DNA from: DATARH01 sp963734125
Lineage (GTDB): Bacteria; Pseudomonadota; Alphaproteobacteria; ATCC43930; CGMCC-115725
NCBI GenBank assembly: GCA_963734125.1
Contig: CAVTGB010000034.1
Location: 1-64,000 of the forward strand
DNA length: 64,000 bases
Reading direction: 5' to 3'
Below are positions 44,665 to 54,771 of this stretch, piece by piece. The translations under genes were made by a program, and so were the position numbers. A model generated the notes under the pieces. That model searched no databases, was not told the DNA's origin, and saw only the letters and a list, made by a program, of their open reading frames with translations. Each line of letters opens with the position of its first letter. The stretch's first letter is position 1.

Positions 44665-45517
44665 TTAGAACTGTGCCCGCACGAAGCCGCCGAGCGCTTC
44701 GACGAGGCGGGCGAGATCGGCCTGCAGACCCTCGAAGGCCGGCAGCTTGTCCAGGGTCTTCTGGTTCATATAGAGCGCGCGGTCGACCTCGATCTGCAGG
44801 CTGTGCCGCCTCTCGGCCGGGCGGCCGTGGCGGCGCACGATTTCGACGCCCTTGTAGCCCTCGTTGATACGCACGTCATAGCCAAGGCCGCGCAGAAAGC
44901 GCGCGACGAAATCGGTGAATTCGGGGGCGCAGGTGGTGCCGTCGCGGTCGCCCAGGACGAAATCGCCGTGCCGGTCGTCGGGGTGGGTGCCGTGCGACGG
45001 CATCGAATGGCAGTTGACATGCCACACCGCGCCGAATTCCTTATGGAGGCGCCCGCAAGTTTCCTCGAGCACGCGATGATAGGGGGTGTGATAGCGCTCG
45101 ATCCTGGCGAGAATGTCGTCGGCGGGGAGCTTCTTGTCGTATATGGGCACGCCCGGTTGGGCATGGCGCCGCACGAGGCCCACCCGGGTCGCCGGCCGCG
45201 GCATCAGAAAGGCCGGCATCGGCCCCGCTACCATGCCTGGGTCGAGATCGTCCGGCGCCCGGTTGACATCGACATAGCTGCGCGGGAATAAGGCCGCGAT
45301 CAGCGTCGCGCCATGGCCGGGCGCCGCCTCGAAGAGCTCGTCGACATAGCTATCCTCGGCGCGCCTGAGCACCGGCAACGGGCAGCAATAGAGGAAATCA
45401 TGCGGGTAGAGCGCGCCGCTATGTGGCGAATCCGAGAACCAGCGGCAAAACCTCGCCCTTCGGGTCGCGGCGCCATAGCACACCCGGAATCTCGAAACCC
45501 GCTCCGACGCCGCGCAT
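44665..45517 (-). pseudogene. N-formylglutamate amidohydrolase-like, one frameshift
   Basis: About 283 residues after correction, FGase/HutG-like family. The start MRGVGAGFEIPGVLWRRDPK leads, after a break near 45430 (one extra base in GGTTCTCGGATTC), to DSPHSGALYPHDFLYCCPLP, DSYVDELFEAAPGHGATLIA, AVWHVNCHSMPSHG (His and Ser) and LQIEVDRALYMNQKTLDKLP. The hutH, hutU and hutI genes are not nearby, so a histidine-pathway role is not supported by context. Confidence 0.8.
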
Positions 45518-45698
45518 TCTGTCCACGCCCGCTCTTTAGCGCCACCCGACCGATCGCCGGCACCCGAGTGCATCAGCGCCGGGAGCCTCCCCGCAAGATT
45601 TTTTCATCGCATAGTGACGGCTCGGATGGAAGCGATAATGGGCGCGCCGGTTCAGCACCGGCCGATTCACCCGCAGTCAACCCAAGACCGTTTATCTA

Positions 45699-47135
45699 CT
45701 ACCGCGCCACCGGCACGAGGTGGGCGAGCATCATGAATTTAGCAGGGTCCTGCGGTTCGCCGTTGACCAGCACCTCGTAATGCACGTGCGGGCCGGTGGC
45801 GCGTCCGGTGCTGCCGAGGAACCCGATCTGGGTATGCGCCGCGACGTGCTGCCCGACCGAGACGGTCTGGCGATGGAGATGGGCGTAACGCGTCGAGATG
45901 CCGTTGCCGTGATCGATCTCGACGACCTTGCCGTAATCGTCGCGGTACCCGGAATAAGTCACCACGCCCGGCGCCGTCGCATAGACCGGCGTCATGTAGG
46001 GCGCGAGGAGGTCGATCCCGGTATGAAACGCCGAGTGGCCGTTCATCGGGTCGCCGCGCACGCCGAACGGGCTGCCGATCTGATAGCTGGTCAGCGGCGC
46101 CGAGACCGGCAGCACGTTGACCAGGCGGCTGAGCGCGGCGAGCTTATCCGCGCTCAGTGTGGCGTTGGGATACTTGCCGTGCGGCGCCGGGATGAAGGGG
46201 CCGCCTTCGCCGGTCCGAACCCCGTATTGGGCAAACAGATGTCCGACATCGACCCCGGCTGACGCAAGCACGCGCTCGAATTGCGCCATCCCGCCGCTGA
46301 TTGCGCCGGCGGCAGCCGCGACCGGCTGCATCGGCATCACGCCGGCGGGCGGGGCCGCGGCAACACCAACTGGTGCGGCGACCGACCCGGACACGGCAGG
46401 TGGCGCCGCCGCGGACGGGGCCGAGGCCGGCGACGCCGGTACCGGCTGCGCCTCGCCGGACGGACGCGGTGACTGTCGCGGCGATTGCATCGAGGATTTT
46501 TGCTCGAGTTCGCTCATGCGGGCGCGCAACCGATCGCGCTCGCTGGCGGCCTTATCGCGATCGGCGGTGAGCTGCTGGACCTTTTTCTGCCACTGATCGA
46601 GACCGGCCTGCGCCTGCTGCTGGCGCGTCTGGCCTTCGTTCAAATCCGCAATGGCCTTGCTGAGCCGGGCCATCAGCGTGACGCGTTGGGCTTCGGCGAG
46701 GTGCAATTCGCGCTGCGCCTGTTCGAGCGCGTGCGTCAGCTGCGTGACCCGATCGGTCTTCGAGGATGCGCTCTGCTCGGATACCGCAAGCTGCTTTTGC
46801 GCCTCATCGCTCAACATCGAGATGCGGTTTTGCGCCATCGAGAGCGACTGGTTGGCGGCACCGAGCTCGTCGCGCAGGCGCGACAGCGCGTCCTGCAGAT
46901 CGGCGTTGGCGCTTTCGGCGCGCATCGCCGCAGCCTCTTCGGCCGTGGCAATCTGCCCATAACGGGCATAGCCGATGCCAAAATAGACCGCCGCAGCCAG
47001 TCCGATCGCCGCCGTGGCGCTAAGCGCTGCCGCTTTCGGATGCCCGGTGATGAATTCGACCCCGCTTCCCGCGCGGCCCCTCAACCATTGCTTTTCGGGG
47101 AAGCTCAAACTCCCCCAGCGCAAAAGATCGGTCAC
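45699..47135 (-). CDS. M23 (LytM) peptidase with coiled coil, EnvC-like
   Basis: 478 residues. N-terminal cytoplasmic segment, one membrane helix (~residues 38-56, IGLAAAVYFGIGYA), a long Glu/Gln/Ala/Arg-rich coiled coil (~70-200), a Pro/Ala linker, and a C-terminal LytM domain with the metal motif FHTGIDLLAPYMTPVYA and HVHYEVLVNGEPQD, plus HLHRQTVSVGQHVAAHTQIG. The metal residues are complete, so it may be an active endopeptidase, or an activator of amidases. The GTG at 47135 follows a GGGGG-rich ribosome site; it is preferred because the preceding residues show no conservation. Confidence 0.85.
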   Translation of the reverse strand: MTDLLRWGSLSFPEKQWLRGRAGSGVEFITGHPKAAALSATAAIGLAAAVYFGIGYARYGQIATAEEAAAMRAESANADLQDALSRLRDELGAANQSLSMAQNRISMLSDEAQKQLAVSEQSASSKTDRVTQLTHALEQAQRELHLAEAQRVTLMARLSKAIADLNEGQTRQQQAQAGLDQWQKKVQQLTADRDKAASERDRLRARMSELEQKSSMQSPRQSPRPSGEAQPVPASPASAPSAAAPPAVSGSVAAPVGVAAAPPAGVMPMQPVAAAAGAISGGMAQFERVLASAGVDVGHLFAQYGVRTGEGGPFIPAPHGKYPNATLSADKLAALSRLVNVLPVSAPLTSYQIGSPFGVRGDPMNGHSAFHTGIDLLAPYMTPVYATAPGVVTYSGYRDDYGKVVEIDHGNGISTRYAHLHRQTVSVGQHVAAHTQIGFLGSTGRATGPHVHYEVLVNGEPQDPAKFMMLAHLVPVAR

Positions 47136-47623
47136 CCCTATCCCCCCGCGCTTTATTGAGCCGTTGCTGTCGAGCCGAGTGCCCGACCAGGCTGCAAAGC
47201 AAAAATACGCGTGGCGCCGCCGCCGTATGCTTTTGAAAACCCCGGTCTGCGAAATCTCCAGACCGCTGCTTCCCCACCCCGCATAACCGGCGTGCGGCAT
47301 CCCCCAAAACCACGGCAGCCTAGCGCCTCATTATCGGTCGTGCAACAGCAAATGACGGATTGCGCGATCGTCCGCTCTGTATATCCGACGATCCTCGCCC
47401 GCAGCGGCCATAAGATTCAGTCAAACCGATAATGCTGCAGCCAACATAAATGCCGTGCCGTTGTGCATCGATTGCCGCATTGCGCGCCACCGTACAAGTA
47501 TATTGAGGCTGTACTGGCAGGGCTGCAACACCACCTGCGCCAGATTAGCGAATTCCAGCCGGGCCTGAAAGCGGCAGCGGCAATTGCGCAACATCGTCCG
47601 TTGTATATCGGCAACACCCGGTC
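47136..47623. other. Gene-free region between M23 peptidase and ABC exporter
   Basis: No convincing ORF. It holds the upstream region of the peptidase gene, a moderately AT-rich middle, and at its right edge a 7-bp stem (CGGTCTC-ATGCC-GAGACCG, 47619-47637) that overlaps the stop of the exporter gene and may act as its terminator; there is no T-run. Confidence 0.4.
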
Positions 47624-49420
47624 TCATGCCGAGACCGCGAGCCCGGGCATCGCCGCGTGGTCCGGAGCGAATTGGGTACGGTAGTAATCGGCGAAGATGC
47701 CGTCGCGCCGCAGCAGCTCGGCGAAATTGCCCTGTTCGGCGATGGTGCCGTCCTTGAGCACGATGATGCGGTCGCATCCCCGCACCGTCGACAGCCGGTG
47801 CGCGATGATGAATGTCGTGCGCCCCCTCATCAGCGTCTCGATCGCCGCCATCACCAAGGCCTCGGTGGCGACGTCGAGCGCCGAGGTCGGCTCGTCGAGG
47901 ATGAGGATCGGCGCGTCGCGCAACAGTGCGCGGGCGATCGTGATGCGCTGCTTCTCGCCTTCCGAGAGCAGCACCCCCCCTTCGCCCAGCAAGGTCTGGT
48001 AACCCTCCGGCAACCCGGCGATCGTCTCGTGGATGCGGGCGAGCCGCGCTGCCTCTTCGATAGCGGCGTGACCCGCGCCGGGTCGGCCATAGGCGATATT
48101 GTCGGCGACCGAAAGCGGAAAGATCAGCGGCGGCTGCAGCACCATCGCGATCTGGCTGCGCAGCGAGGTGAGCGAAAATTCGCGGATGTCGGTCCCGTCG
48201 ATCGTGACCAGGCCGCGGTCGGGATCGAAGAACCGCGGCAACAGACCGAGGAGGGTCGATTTTCCCGCCCCGGTCGGTCCGACGACGGCGATTTTCGAAC
48301 CGGCGGCGGCGGCGAATTCAATGTCGTTCAAGACCGGCGTTTCGGGCCGGTAGCGAAAGCTGACCCCCCGCCAGGCGATCGCGCCTCGCGCGCCTTCCGG
48401 GGGAAACTGGCGCGTGCCGCTTTTAAGGTCGGCCTCGGTTTCGAGAACCTCGAAGACCCGCGCCGCGCCGACGCGCGCCCCGGCAATCAGGCTCCAGCTC
48501 TGGGTGATCTGGTTGATCGGCGCGTAAAGCTGCGCCAGATAGGCGATGAACACGATCAACTGGCCGAGCGACAAGGTTCCCGCCATGACCGCCCGAGCGC
48601 CGGCGTAGACGACCAGCGCGGTGCCGAGCGCGATCACCAGATTGACCCCGCCCGAATAAAGCGTTTGCCAATTATAGAGGCGCAGAGCGGCGCGCAGGCT
48701 GTCGCGACTGGCGCCCATGAAGCGGCGGTGTTCCTCCTCCTCCTTGGTGAAGGCCTGGACGACCTTGATCGCCGCCATTCCCCATTGCACGAGCGAATAG
48801 ACCCGGCTGTCGAGGTCGCGCACCTCGGTGGCGACGTCGACGATCTTCTTGTTGAAGATTGCGATCAGCCCGAAGAGGACGGGCACGATCGTCAGCGCCA
48901 GCACAGTTAAGAGCGGGTCCATCGGGAACAGGATGATCAGCATCCCGCCGAGCAGGATCGCCGCCGAGAGGATCGGCAGCAGCCCGTTCATCAGCATCGT
49001 TTGGACGGCAAAACTGTCCGCGGTGACCCGGTACATCAGATCGCCGACCCGCTGGCGGCCGTGATAGGCGAGCGACAATCGCTGCAGATGCGCATAAAGA
49101 TCGCCGCGCAAATCGTTGACCATGCTCTGGCCGATCCGGATCGTCGTGTAGTTGTGCAGCAGGGTCAGCGCCCCGGCGCTGAAATGAACGACGACGATCG
49201 CGCCGCAGGCGAGGAGCAACAGGACGCCCGGCGGCAGCGACAGCAATTCCCGCAGCGGCCCACCGTTCGGCGGCGTCTTCCCGCCCAGCACATAGTCGAT
49301 GACGATCTGTAAGGGCCAGGGCTTCAAGAGCTCGACCCCGGCGACCAGGAACACCTGCGCCAACGCCCAGGCGACCCGCCAGCGATGCGCTTTCAGATAG
49401 GGCAGGAACTTGGCGATCAT
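47624..49420 (-). CDS. ABC exporter, fused TMD-NBD (MsbA/NdvA-like)
   Basis: 598 residues. Six-helix transmembrane domain (about residues 15-310) and a nucleotide-binding domain with Walker A VVGPTGAGKSTLLGLLPRFF, Q-loop MVLQPPLIFPLSV, signature LSEGEKQRITIARALL (LSEGE instead of LSGGQ), Walker B ILILDEPTSALD and H-loop FIIAHRLSTVRG. It would act as a homodimer exporting a lipid or glycan. It is 25 bases from the GH-GT2 fusion gene on the same strand, so a glycan substrate is likely, as for NdvA. Start ATG at 49420. Confidence 0.88.
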   Translation of the reverse strand: MIAKFLPYLKAHRWRVAWALAQVFLVAGVELLKPWPLQIVIDYVLGGKTPPNGGPLRELLSLPPGVLLLLACGAIVVVHFSAGALTLLHNYTTIRIGQSMVNDLRGDLYAHLQRLSLAYHGRQRVGDLMYRVTADSFAVQTMLMNGLLPILSAAILLGGMLIILFPMDPLLTVLALTIVPVLFGLIAIFNKKIVDVATEVRDLDSRVYSLVQWGMAAIKVVQAFTKEEEEHRRFMGASRDSLRAALRLYNWQTLYSGGVNLVIALGTALVVYAGARAVMAGTLSLGQLIVFIAYLAQLYAPINQITQSWSLIAGARVGAARVFEVLETEADLKSGTRQFPPEGARGAIAWRGVSFRYRPETPVLNDIEFAAAAGSKIAVVGPTGAGKSTLLGLLPRFFDPDRGLVTIDGTDIREFSLTSLRSQIAMVLQPPLIFPLSVADNIAYGRPGAGHAAIEEAARLARIHETIAGLPEGYQTLLGEGGVLLSEGEKQRITIARALLRDAPILILDEPTSALDVATEALVMAAIETLMRGRTTFIIAHRLSTVRGCDRIIVLKDGTIAEQGNFAELLRRDGIFADYYRTQFAPDHAAMPGLAVSA

Positions 49421-49445
49421 CGGGGCATGCCCCGGCCGCGCCGCT

Positions 49446-52136
49446 TCACACCGTACGCGCCTCGCCGATCGGCAGCGCCGCGGCGCCAACCGGGTCGGCC
49501 GGGATCAATCCGGCCTGGGATGCCACCGCCTCGATGATCCGCTGCATGATTCGGCCGAATGTCACCAGACGCCAACCGATGACCCCGAAATTAGCGATCC
49601 CGATCGCGGAAAAGACCACTGCAGCGACCGGTGCGCCGAGGATCAGGCTGCCCGCGGCGAGCGCTGCATAAGAGCGCAGCAGCACCCGGGCGAGGCTGGA
49701 CGAGCGCATGGCGCAGCGCACCCTGAGCAGGCGCTTGGCGCCGCCATGGTTCTCGCTGCACACCGTAACGAGGGCGCGGCTCCACAGGCCGCGGGCGATC
49801 TTGAGGTCCCATTTGCTCCAGCCGGTATCCGCCACGACGAAATATTTCTGCGGCAACAGCGAGCCCATCAGTCCGTCGAGCAGGATCTCCTTCTCGGCTG
49901 AAGATTCGTTCCAGTATGACAGAACGAAGGCGCGCGCCGACCAGTCGATGCGGGCTCGCTGTTCGACCGGAGCAAGGCGGATGTGGTCGTGCCCCTGCAT
50001 CGTCTTGACGCGCCATTTGAGGCGTTCCCAGCCGCGCACCAGCGGCCCGAGATAAATCAGGAGGGCGACCAGCGCGCGCGCCTTGGGCCCGGAAAAGCGC
50101 GGGTCGATCGAGGCTTTCAGCGCCCCATTGATGCACATCGCCCAGGTTGCCAACAGCGGCACCGCGAGCAGCCACAGCCAGCCGCCGGCGGAAATGCCGA
50201 TGAACGCGAGAACGAGCGCCGCCGTGCTCCACTCGAACGTCAGCGGCAGCAATGCGGTCAGTGACGAGGGCGGCTCGTACATCGTCTGAAAGAGGCCGCG
50301 CCCGAACACGCCCGAATAGATCACCGGGCTACGGGACAGCAAGAGCGCGGCCGAGAGGTCACCGTAGATCCGCCCCAGCCACTTGGCCTGACCAAACAGA
50401 TTGAAGCGATAGGGATGCTTGGCATAGACGAGCGCCTCGGCCTTGCCGTAGCCCTTTTGCTGGTTGAGATAGGCGCGCACCGTGTTGCGGCGGAAATGCC
50501 AGACCACTGCGGCCGGGCTGAAGCCGATCGCGTGCCCGGCATCCTGGAAACGCCAGCAGATGTCGACATCGTCGCCGGCCGCGCGGTAGATCGGGTCGAA
50601 GCCGCCGAGCGCCAGTAAAACCTCGCGGCGGAACGCCATGTTGCAGCCGGCGATATGCTCGGCGACCTCGTCGCTGATCAAGACATGCGTCGGGCCGCCG
50701 GGCGACACCGCAACCGCGGCCGGAACGAGGCTATCTTCGGGGGGCGGAAAATTGGGTCCGCCGCAGGCGGCCAGATTGCCCGCCTCCATCCGGGCGGCAA
50801 GGTAGGTCAGCCAGTCGGGATCGGCGACGCAGTCGCTGTCGGTATAGGCGACGATCTCGCCGGCGGCCGCGTCGGCCCCGACATTGCGCGCGATGCTCAA
50901 GCCCTTGTTCGGCTGGCTGACGATGCGACAGAACGGAAAGCTCTCGGCGATTTCCAGCGTGCGGTCGGTCGACCCGTCATTGACGACGATGACCTCGTAA
51001 TCGGGATAGTCGAGGGCTTCGAGCGAGGCGAGGCATGCCGCCATCGTGCGCTCGGCATTGTAGGCGCACACGACCACCGAGATCCGCGGGTAACGCGCGA
51101 GAGGCGGCGGCAGTGGCGCCGTGTAGCACCGCGCCACTTCGGCCAGGGCAGGTTTCGCCGTGCGGTCACGATCGACCAGGCCGAACGCCCAATCCTCGAC
51201 GAGATGGCCGCCGGTGAACCACTCGTCGGTCCAGGCGAAGACGAAAGTGCCGGCGACCCCCGCCGAAAAGGCGGCGGGGACCTGCCAGGCGAGAATAGCG
51301 GACTGCTCCGCCTCGCCGGCGCGCAGCGAATTGATGCCGAACTCGGTCAAGACCAGGGGCTTGTCGAGCGCCAGATTGTGCAGCCGGGCGATGTAGCTGC
51401 GAAACGCGGCTTCGTCGTGGAGATAGACGTTGAAACACAGAAAATCGGTAAACTCGGTCGTCAGATACTCGGTCGACGGGAAATTGGCGTAGCTGACCAG
51501 CGCCCCCGGGTGCTCCTGGCGGACCAGATGCACCAGGCCTTTGAGGAAATCCCGCACCGCATCGGCGCCTTGCCAACGGATCATGTCGGGCGGGATTTCA
51601 TTGCCTACCAGATAGGCAAAGACCGCCCGGTGACGACCGCAGGCGCGCACTCCGGCGACCACCGCCCTGCGGATCTCGGTCTTGATTTGGGCGTTGTCGA
51701 GAAAGGCGACATGCTGTGACCACGGCAGGCCGACGAGAACCTTGAGCCCCGCCTGGTCGGCGCTGTCGAGGAGCCAGACCGGCGGCACGGTGAAGACCCG
51801 CACGGTATTGATGCCGGCGCCGCGCATCAGCGCGAAATCGCGCTCGACCATCGCAGGCTCCGGAAACGGCGCCTGATGGCTGCCGGGGGGAAACGGGCCG
51901 TAGGTGACGCCCCGGAGGAAGTGCTTCACATCACCGGCAAAAAAGAATTTGCCGCTGACCCGAAGCCGATCGCCAACCGGCGGCGCGTATGGCAACAGCC
52001 CCTCCGGCGCTGGCGTCTCTGCGGCAACGCCGTCGCGGTCCACAATACTCATCTCGGCGGCAGTTCCCGGATTTGGCGGCCCGGCGACCTGTGGAAGGTC
52101 GGCGTTTTCTCGCGCAGTCGGTGAAATTATGTCCAT
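49446..52136 (-). CDS. GH-GT2 fusion: glycosidase-like domain plus glycosyltransferase with membrane part
   Basis: About 896 residues. Residues ~45-355 look like a clan A glycoside hydrolase: FVAYLVGNEIPPDM-type acid/base Asn-Glu (FAYLVGNEIPPDMIRWQG) and nucleophile in KPLVLTEFGINSLRAGE, with FVFAWTDEWFTGGH after. The GT2 domain follows (~365-620): ISVVVCAYNAERTMAACLAS, VIVVNDGSTDRTLEIAESF, IVAYTDSDCVADPDWLTYLA and DDVDICWRFQDAG. The C-terminal third has several hydrophobic helices and basic loops. No N-terminal signal peptide is seen, so the GH domain is expected on the cytoplasmic side. Likely synthesises or remodels a surface glycan, with the exporter and nucleotide-sugar genes around it. 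Confidence 0.8.
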   Translation of the reverse strand: MDIISPTARENADLPQVAGPPNPGTAAEMSIVDRDGVAAETPAPEGLLPYAPPVGDRLRVSGKFFFAGDVKHFLRGVTYGPFPPGSHQAPFPEPAMVERDFALMRGAGINTVRVFTVPPVWLLDSADQAGLKVLVGLPWSQHVAFLDNAQIKTEIRRAVVAGVRACGRHRAVFAYLVGNEIPPDMIRWQGADAVRDFLKGLVHLVRQEHPGALVSYANFPSTEYLTTEFTDFLCFNVYLHDEAAFRSYIARLHNLALDKPLVLTEFGINSLRAGEAEQSAILAWQVPAAFSAGVAGTFVFAWTDEWFTGGHLVEDWAFGLVDRDRTAKPALAEVARCYTAPLPPPLARYPRISVVVCAYNAERTMAACLASLEALDYPDYEVIVVNDGSTDRTLEIAESFPFCRIVSQPNKGLSIARNVGADAAAGEIVAYTDSDCVADPDWLTYLAARMEAGNLAACGGPNFPPPEDSLVPAAVAVSPGGPTHVLISDEVAEHIAGCNMAFRREVLLALGGFDPIYRAAGDDVDICWRFQDAGHAIGFSPAAVVWHFRRNTVRAYLNQQKGYGKAEALVYAKHPYRFNLFGQAKWLGRIYGDLSAALLLSRSPVIYSGVFGRGLFQTMYEPPSSLTALLPLTFEWSTAALVLAFIGISAGGWLWLLAVPLLATWAMCINGALKASIDPRFSGPKARALVALLIYLGPLVRGWERLKWRVKTMQGHDHIRLAPVEQRARIDWSARAFVLSYWNESSAEKEILLDGLMGSLLPQKYFVVADTGWSKWDLKIARGLWSRALVTVCSENHGGAKRLLRVRCAMRSSSLARVLLRSYAALAAGSLILGAPVAAVVFSAIGIANFGVIGWRLVTFGRIMQRIIEAVASQAGLIPADPVGAAALPIGEARTV

Positions 52137-52183
52137 TTCACATCCATACCAAGCAATCGGCGGACCACGGAACCGGCCTCGCG

Positions 52184-53185
52184 CTAATCCGGCACGCTCG
52201 CAGCCACCTCTCGGCGGCGGGTCTCCCAGGCGAGTGCGGTCGCGATGATCGTGTCGAGATCGGAGTGGCGCGGCTGCCACCCGAGGATCGAGCGGGCGAG
52301 CGCCGCATCGGCGACCAGCTCCGGCGGATCGCCCGGCCGCCGCGCCGCCTCGCGCCGCGGCACCGCCCGCCCGCCGATCCGCTCAACCGCGGCAATCACC
52401 TCGCGCACCGAATGGCCCTTTCCGGTCCCGAGGTTGAGCGCGGCGCTGGCACCGCCGGCGGCAAGATGGCCGAGCGCGCTCACATGGGCCTCGGCCAGAT
52501 CGCTGACGTGGACGTAGTCGCGAATCGCAGTGCCGTCCCGGGTCGGATAATCGGTGCCGTAGATCTCGAGCGGTTCGCCGCGGCCGAGCGCAGCGCGCAG
52601 GACCAGCGGGATCAGATGGGTTTCCGGTTCGTGATCCTCGCCGATCTCACCATCGGGATCGGCCCCGGCGGCATTGAAGTAACGCAGCGCGGCATAGCGC
52701 ATGCCGTAGGCGCCGGCGTACCAGTGGAGCGCCCGCTCGATCGCGAGCTTGGTGTCACCGTAGGGGTTGAGGGGCGCTTTGGCAGCGGTCTCGCGGATTG
52801 GCACCGCTTCGGGGATGCCATAGACCGTGCAGGTTGAGGAAAAGACAATCGTCTCAACTTTCATATCGCGCATTGCCCCGAGAAGCGCCAGACTGCCACC
52901 GAGGTTATTGCCATAATAGAGTTCGGGGTCGCCCACCGATTCCCCGACATAGGCAAAGGCCGCGAAATGCATCACGGCTGCGACGTGGTGCGCGCGCATT
53001 GCCGCGGCGAGCCGGTCGCGGTCGTGGAGATCGCCGGTGACGAGCGGGCCCCACCGCACCGCCGCCGGGTGGCCGCGCGACAGATTGTCGTAGACCACCG
53101 GGCGGTATCCGGCACCGGCGAGCGCCTTGCAGGCATGAGAGCCGACATAGCCGGCCCCGCCGGTGACGAGGATCGATTGCGACAT
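52184..53185 (-). CDS. galE: UDP-glucose 4-epimerase
   Basis: 333 residues, extended SDR. Begins MSQSILVTGGAGYVGSHACK, with the NAD-binding loop, then SSTCTVYGIPEAVP, the catalytic Tyr/Lys in NPYGDTKLAIERALHWYAG, YFNAAGADPDGEIGEDHEPE and VFDYVHV-type RDYVHVSDLAEAH. Interconverts UDP-glucose and UDP-galactose. It is the first gene of the minus-strand glycan unit and divergent from ugd with 173 bases between. Confidence 0.92.
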   Translation of the reverse strand: MSQSILVTGGAGYVGSHACKALAGAGYRPVVYDNLSRGHPAAVRWGPLVTGDLHDRDRLAAAMRAHHVAAVMHFAAFAYVGESVGDPELYYGNNLGGSLALLGAMRDMKVETIVFSSTCTVYGIPEAVPIRETAAKAPLNPYGDTKLAIERALHWYAGAYGMRYAALRYFNAAGADPDGEIGEDHEPETHLIPLVLRAALGRGEPLEIYGTDYPTRDGTAIRDYVHVSDLAEAHVSALGHLAAGGASAALNLGTGKGHSVREVIAAVERIGGRAVPRREAARRPGDPPELVADAALARSILGWQPRHSDLDTIIATALAWETRRREVAASVPD

Positions 53186-53358
53186 CAGGCCATTACCGGT
53201 TACCGTTCGGTGGTGTGGGGATAACGCGGCATCCCGCCTCTCTCTTCCACGTCGCGCGGGGTGGGTCAGCGCGCCGCGCCGCAGGACGGCGGGAATAACG
53301 CCCTGGATGGCCCGTTCTGGGCGAGGTCGAGCGTCAGGATAACAGGGAGCGTGCGTCC

Positions 53359-54735
53359 ATGCGCATAGCGATGATCGGGACAGGGTATGTCGGCCTGGTC
53401 TCTGGTGCGTGCTTTTCCGAATTCGGCGTGTCGGTCACCTGCGTCGATAAGGATGCCGGCAAGATTGCACGCCTCCGGCACGGCGAGATCCCGATCTTCG
53501 AGCCTGGCCTCGACCAGCTGGTTGCCAGCAATGCCGCAGCCGGGCGGCTCAATTTCACGACCGATCTCAACGCCGCGGTCAGCGGGGCCGACGCCGTGTT
53601 CATCGCGGTAGGGACGCCGTCACGGCGCGGCGACGGCCATGCCGATCTCAGCTATGTCTTCGCCGCCGCCACCGAGATCGCCGCGGCTCTGGCGCAAGGA
53701 GCGGGCGAACGCCCAGGGGATCGCACGGTCGTCGTAACAAAGTCGACAGTACCGGTCGGCACCGGTCGCCGGGTTGAGCGCATCCTCAAGAATGCGCTGC
53801 CGCCTGGCCGCTTCGATGTCGCCTCCAACCCGGAATTCCTGCGCGAAGGATCGGCTATCCAGGATTTCATGCGGCCCGACCGGGTGGTGATCGGGACCGA
53901 GAGCGATCACGCACGCACGGTCCTGGGGGCGCTCTACCGGCCGCTCTATCTGTTGGAAACGCCGATGGTCTTCACGTCGGTCGAGACCGCCGAACTGATC
54001 AAATACGCGGCCAATGCCTTTCTTGCGACCAAGATCACCTTCATCAACGAGATGGCGGACCTTTGCGAGGCGGTAGGCGCTGATGTTCAGGACATCGCCC
54101 GCGGCATCGGCCTCGACGGGCGCATCGGCCGCAAATTCCTGCATGCCGGCCCGGGTTTTGGCGGTTCGTGCTTTCCCAAGGATTGTCAGGCGCTGGTCCG
54201 GTCCGCCGAGCTTGCCGACACGCACCTCTCGATCGTCGAGACCGTCCTCGCCGTCAACGAAGCGCGCAAGCGCCGGATGGCCGATCGGATTGCGGCGGCG
54301 TGCGGCGGCAACGTGGCCGGCAAGACCCTGGCGGTGCTTGGGCTCACCTTCAAGCCCAATACCGACGACATGCGCGACAGCCCGAGCCTGGCGATATTGC
54401 CGGCGCTGCACGCCGCCGGGGCGAGGGTTCGCGCCTTCGATCCGGAGGGCATCGAAGAGGCGCGGAAGCTGATGCCCGAGTTCGACTATTGCGGCGATGC
54501 CTATGAAACGATGGCCGGGGCCGACGCGCTCGTTCTGATTACCGAGTGGAACGAGTTCCGCGCGCTCGATCTTGCCCGGGTTAAGTCGCTGTTGCGCCAG
54601 CCGCTCGTGATCGATCTGCGCAACATCTACGACCCCGACGAGATGGCCGCCGCCGGGTTCATCTATTACAGCATCGGCCGGCCGGGCAGCGAGCCAACCG
54701 CCGCAACCACGGCCGCTCTGCGGGTGATCGCCTGA
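53359..54735 (+). CDS. ugd: UDP-glucose 6-dehydrogenase
   Basis: 458 residues. Rossmann start MRIAMIGTGYVGLVSGACFS, the Glu in NPEFLREGSAIQDFMRPDRV, the catalytic region AGPGFGGSCFPKDCQALVRS with the nucleophilic Cys, and KTLAVLGLTFKPNTDDMRDS in the second domain. It makes UDP-glucuronate with NAD. The gene 36 bases downstream uses that product, so the two form a pathway unit. Confidence 0.95.
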   Translation: MRIAMIGTGYVGLVSGACFSEFGVSVTCVDKDAGKIARLRHGEIPIFEPGLDQLVASNAAAGRLNFTTDLNAAVSGADAVFIAVGTPSRRGDGHADLSYVFAAATEIAAALAQGAGERPGDRTVVVTKSTVPVGTGRRVERILKNALPPGRFDVASNPEFLREGSAIQDFMRPDRVVIGTESDHARTVLGALYRPLYLLETPMVFTSVETAELIKYAANAFLATKITFINEMADLCEAVGADVQDIARGIGLDGRIGRKFLHAGPGFGGSCFPKDCQALVRSAELADTHLSIVETVLAVNEARKRRMADRIAAACGGNVAGKTLAVLGLTFKPNTDDMRDSPSLAILPALHAAGARVRAFDPEGIEEARKLMPEFDYCGDAYETMAGADALVLITEWNEFRALDLARVKSLLRQPLVIDLRNIYDPDEMAAAGFIYYSIGRPGSEPTAATTAALRVIA

Positions 54736-54771
54736 CCCGGTCCCGCGGGGCAAACCTCCGAGGAAATTCAG